Assembly (NCBI GenBank): GCA_009778715.1
Contig: WRFR01000014.1
Location: forward strand, 1 to 40,936
Length of the DNA: 40,936 nucleotides
Reading direction: 5' to 3'
Source: Coriobacteriia bacterium
GTDB taxonomy: Bacteria; Actinomycetota; Coriobacteriia; WRKU01; WQUG01
Under the pieces are notes generated by a model, which saw only the letters and a program-made list of their open reading frames with translations, did no database searches and was not told where the DNA came from. The stretch's first letter is position 1. Each line of letters begins with the position of its first letter. Positions 39,622 to 40,936 of this stretch are shown in pieces. The position numbers were made by a program, and so were the translations under genes.

Positions 39622-40677
39622 ATGTCGATGAGCGATCTCGTGTCAGTGATCTCGATACTTATAGCTTTAGCATCAGGCTTTATCACTTGTTTAGTATATA
39701 TGTCTACACGGAAAGACTCATCTTATACCGACGTTGATCACCAATACGCGGATTTGCTTAAAATGGCGTTAGATAATGTAGACTTTCGTGATTGTGAAAA
39801 AACAGCAGGTTATTATCGGCTCCCAATAGATGATGAATTTAGACGTAAATATGAGATTTATGCCTATATGGTTTGGAATTTTCTTGAGACGATTTACGAC
39901 AGAGAGCAAGAAAAAAAGGATGAAGGCCATATATCTCATACTTGGTTTCCTGTTATATTAGAGGAAAATCGGCTTCACTATACTTGGTTCAAGCACAATT
40001 TAAGGTTATTTAAAGAGGAATTCCAGAGATTTATTATTGAGACCGTTAATGATATTCTGCTTATGGAGAGCGATCTTAATGGTCTTAAGGAGGTATATGG
40101 GCATTTCGAACAAGATTTCCCCTATAATGAGCGAAAGCCCTTGGAACATTTGATCGAACTGTACCAAAAAGGTCGATATAGCATAATATTGGCCAAGCAC
40201 GAGATGTTCAATAAGATAATTGGCTACGCATTTGTTTATAACGATGAGAAAACTTTATGGCTCGATTATATGGCTATTGAAGAGCGCTTCCAAAATGCTG
40301 GATATGGCACCTTATTGTTTAATAGAATAATGGGACTGAAATCTCCCAATAAACCCGGGATGTATATTGAAGTTGAAAAACCTGGGCCTGATGATTCAAA
40401 AAACTCTGATGCAGCGAGACGCATACGTTTTTATGAGAGGCTAGGTGCCCAACGTTTGCCGATAGATTATGAACTTCCAACTGAGGTGGGCCCTTTTCCT
40501 ATGTTTCTCTACTTTAAGCCTGCCCAGAACGCTAAGATGCTGCCAGCTGAAGAGATGAAACAGTCGATTGAATCGGTATTCGGATATATACATTCCGATA
40601 TTGCTGATGCTTCGGTTATCGCAGCTAGCATTTCACCGCAGGATGTATATTTCACAGAGGGCGGAAGCACCTACTAA
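39622..40677 (+). CDS. Membrane-anchored protein with C-terminal GNAT acetyltransferase-like domain
   Basis: 351 aa. One N-terminal helix (VSVISILIALASGFITCLVY, residues 7-26) leads to a helical cytoplasmic region of about 140 residues (HQYADLLKMAL..., with VWNFLETIYDREQEKKDEG). Residues about 165-305 are GNAT-like: IILAKHEMFNKIIGYAFVY, LWLDYMAIEERFQNAGYGTL with the acetyl-CoA loop NAGYGTLLF, and YERLGAQRLP. Base composition is clearly more AT-rich than the rest of the window, suggesting transfer from another source. AGAGGA precedes the ATG. Substrate unknown. Confidence 0.72.
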   Translation: MSMSDLVSVISILIALASGFITCLVYMSTRKDSSYTDVDHQYADLLKMALDNVDFRDCEKTAGYYRLPIDDEFRRKYEIYAYMVWNFLETIYDREQEKKDEGHISHTWFPVILEENRLHYTWFKHNLRLFKEEFQRFIIETVNDILLMESDLNGLKEVYGHFEQDFPYNERKPLEHLIELYQKGRYSIILAKHEMFNKIIGYAFVYNDEKTLWLDYMAIEERFQNAGYGTLLFNRIMGLKSPNKPGMYIEVEKPGPDDSKNSDAARRIRFYERLGAQRLPIDYELPTEVGPFPMFLYFKPAQNAKMLPAEEMKQSIESVFGYIHSDIADASVIAASISPQDVYFTEGGSTY

Positions 40678-40685
40678 CAGACAAT

Positions 40686-40713
40686 AAGAAAGGCGCCTTA
40701 GGGCGCCTTTCTT
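40686..40713. terminator. Bidirectional terminator after the GNAT gene
   Basis: AAGAAAGGCGCC / GGCGCCTTTCTT, 12-bp perfect arms with loop TTAG, lying between convergent frames. Same GGCGCC core as the hairpin at 39402. Confidence 0.85.
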
Positions 40714-40734
40714 GACTATCAGGTTTGTCGGCTA

Positions 40735-40821
40735 TCAGTATCCCGGGGTGACCATCTGTTGTCCTTGAGGTCCAGGGGTAACATAGATTTGACCGCCTGA
40801 CCCAGAGGAACCGGATGTATT
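40735..40821 (-). pseudogene. 3' fragment of a Gly/Ser-rich gene cut by a mobile element
   Basis: Minus-strand frame ending TGA at 40735-40737 encodes NTSGSSGSGGQIYVTPGPQG and then QQMVTPGY, a low-complexity C-terminal tail. Going upstream it runs into sequence resembling an insertion sequence end at 40822, and a stop appears there in frame (within 40878-40880). So only the last 28 codons remain visible. The missing body may lie beyond the window across the insertion. Similar in style to the tail of the protein at 38930. Confidence 0.45.
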
Positions 40822-40936
40822 TGTTAGTCTAAAATTCCCCAAAACAACGGAGTAGTTTTCCCCACTTCAACGGTGGGGAATTCCCCGAAAAAACGGGGAT
40901 GGGGAATTCCTGAGTTTTGGAAGGACATGTCCATAA
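40822..40936. mobile_element. Probable terminal region of an IS (IS21-like), cut by the window edge
   Basis: Begins TGTTAGTCTAAAATTCCCC. TTCCCC recurs at 40835, 40858 and 40881, exactly 23 bp apart, each followed by a nearly conserved AACGG at the same offset, giving three imperfect 23-bp direct repeats. Terminal TG and repeated binding sites at the ends are features of IS21-family elements. The transposase gene would lie beyond 40936. Family is inferred; no transposase sequence is visible. Confidence 0.5.

Overview
The window (about 41 kb, mostly GC-rich, dense genes with short or overlapping junctions, frequent GTG/TTG starts) looks like a chromosomal piece of a Gram-positive actinobacterium. 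The tilS-hpt-ftsH-fol order, the PhoR/PhoB-type pair, type III pantothenate kinase and an anaerobe-style System I cytochrome c maturation cluster together suggest the class Coriobacteriia. That placement is inference from gene content; there is no rRNA or other decisive marker here, and I saw no tRNA, rRNA or CRISPR.

Layout. 1-1744: end of a branched-chain amino-acid ABC transporter operon (livM tail, livG, livF) closed by a strong terminator. 1756-4347: P-type cation ATPase. 4353-13824: a tightly packed run of tilS, hpt, ftsH, folE, a folP-folK fusion, panB, panC, an unusual DedA-BirA fusion and bioY (tRNA modification, purine salvage, membrane proteolysis, folate, pantothenate and biotin use). 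14007-15845 (minus): sensor kinase and response regulator, divergent from coaX. 16805-18387: a regulator-like gene and a quinate/shikimate-dehydrogenase-like gene. 18613-25173: ccmE-F-A-B-C-D and a HemX/CcsA-like gene, for cytochrome c maturation. 25306-27461: a KDSR-like short-chain dehydrogenase and a MtaD-like deaminase. 27751-34693: BMP-type nucleoside ABC transporter operon, with an MFS gene and two small membrane proteins between the lipoprotein and the ATPase. 35054-35308: orphan XRE regulator behind a terminated leader. 35364-38633 (minus): O-antigen-ligase-like protein, purine nucleoside phosphorylase and a zinc dehydrogenase. 38930-40936: accessory-looking, partly AT-rich stretch with a Pro/Gly-rich membrane protein, a membrane-anchored GNAT gene, the truncated tail of a minus-strand gene and what looks like the end of an IS21-like element.

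The most striking pattern is a family of long perfect palindromes (59-97 bp, arms 27-46 bp, shared core GGGGTCAGG) inserted in frame into four unrelated genes: the P-type ATPase, panC, coaX and ccmB. Each is translated in the same phase into a peptide resembling MGSGTVLS..DKTVPDPILS, at protein ends or probable surface loops. They resemble REP/RAYT-type palindromes, but behave here as protein-inserting elements like Rickettsia palindromic elements. No RAYT gene is in the window.

Other points of note: the DedA-BirA fusion; a CcmE of the CxxxY type with a second OB-like domain; a DHPS-HPPK fusion in the order opposite to common FolK-FolP fusions, with no folB nearby; a 118-nt structured element and a perfect DnaA box ahead of the nucleoside transporter; direct repeats between the response regulator and coaX; and 23-bp periodic repeats at the right edge.
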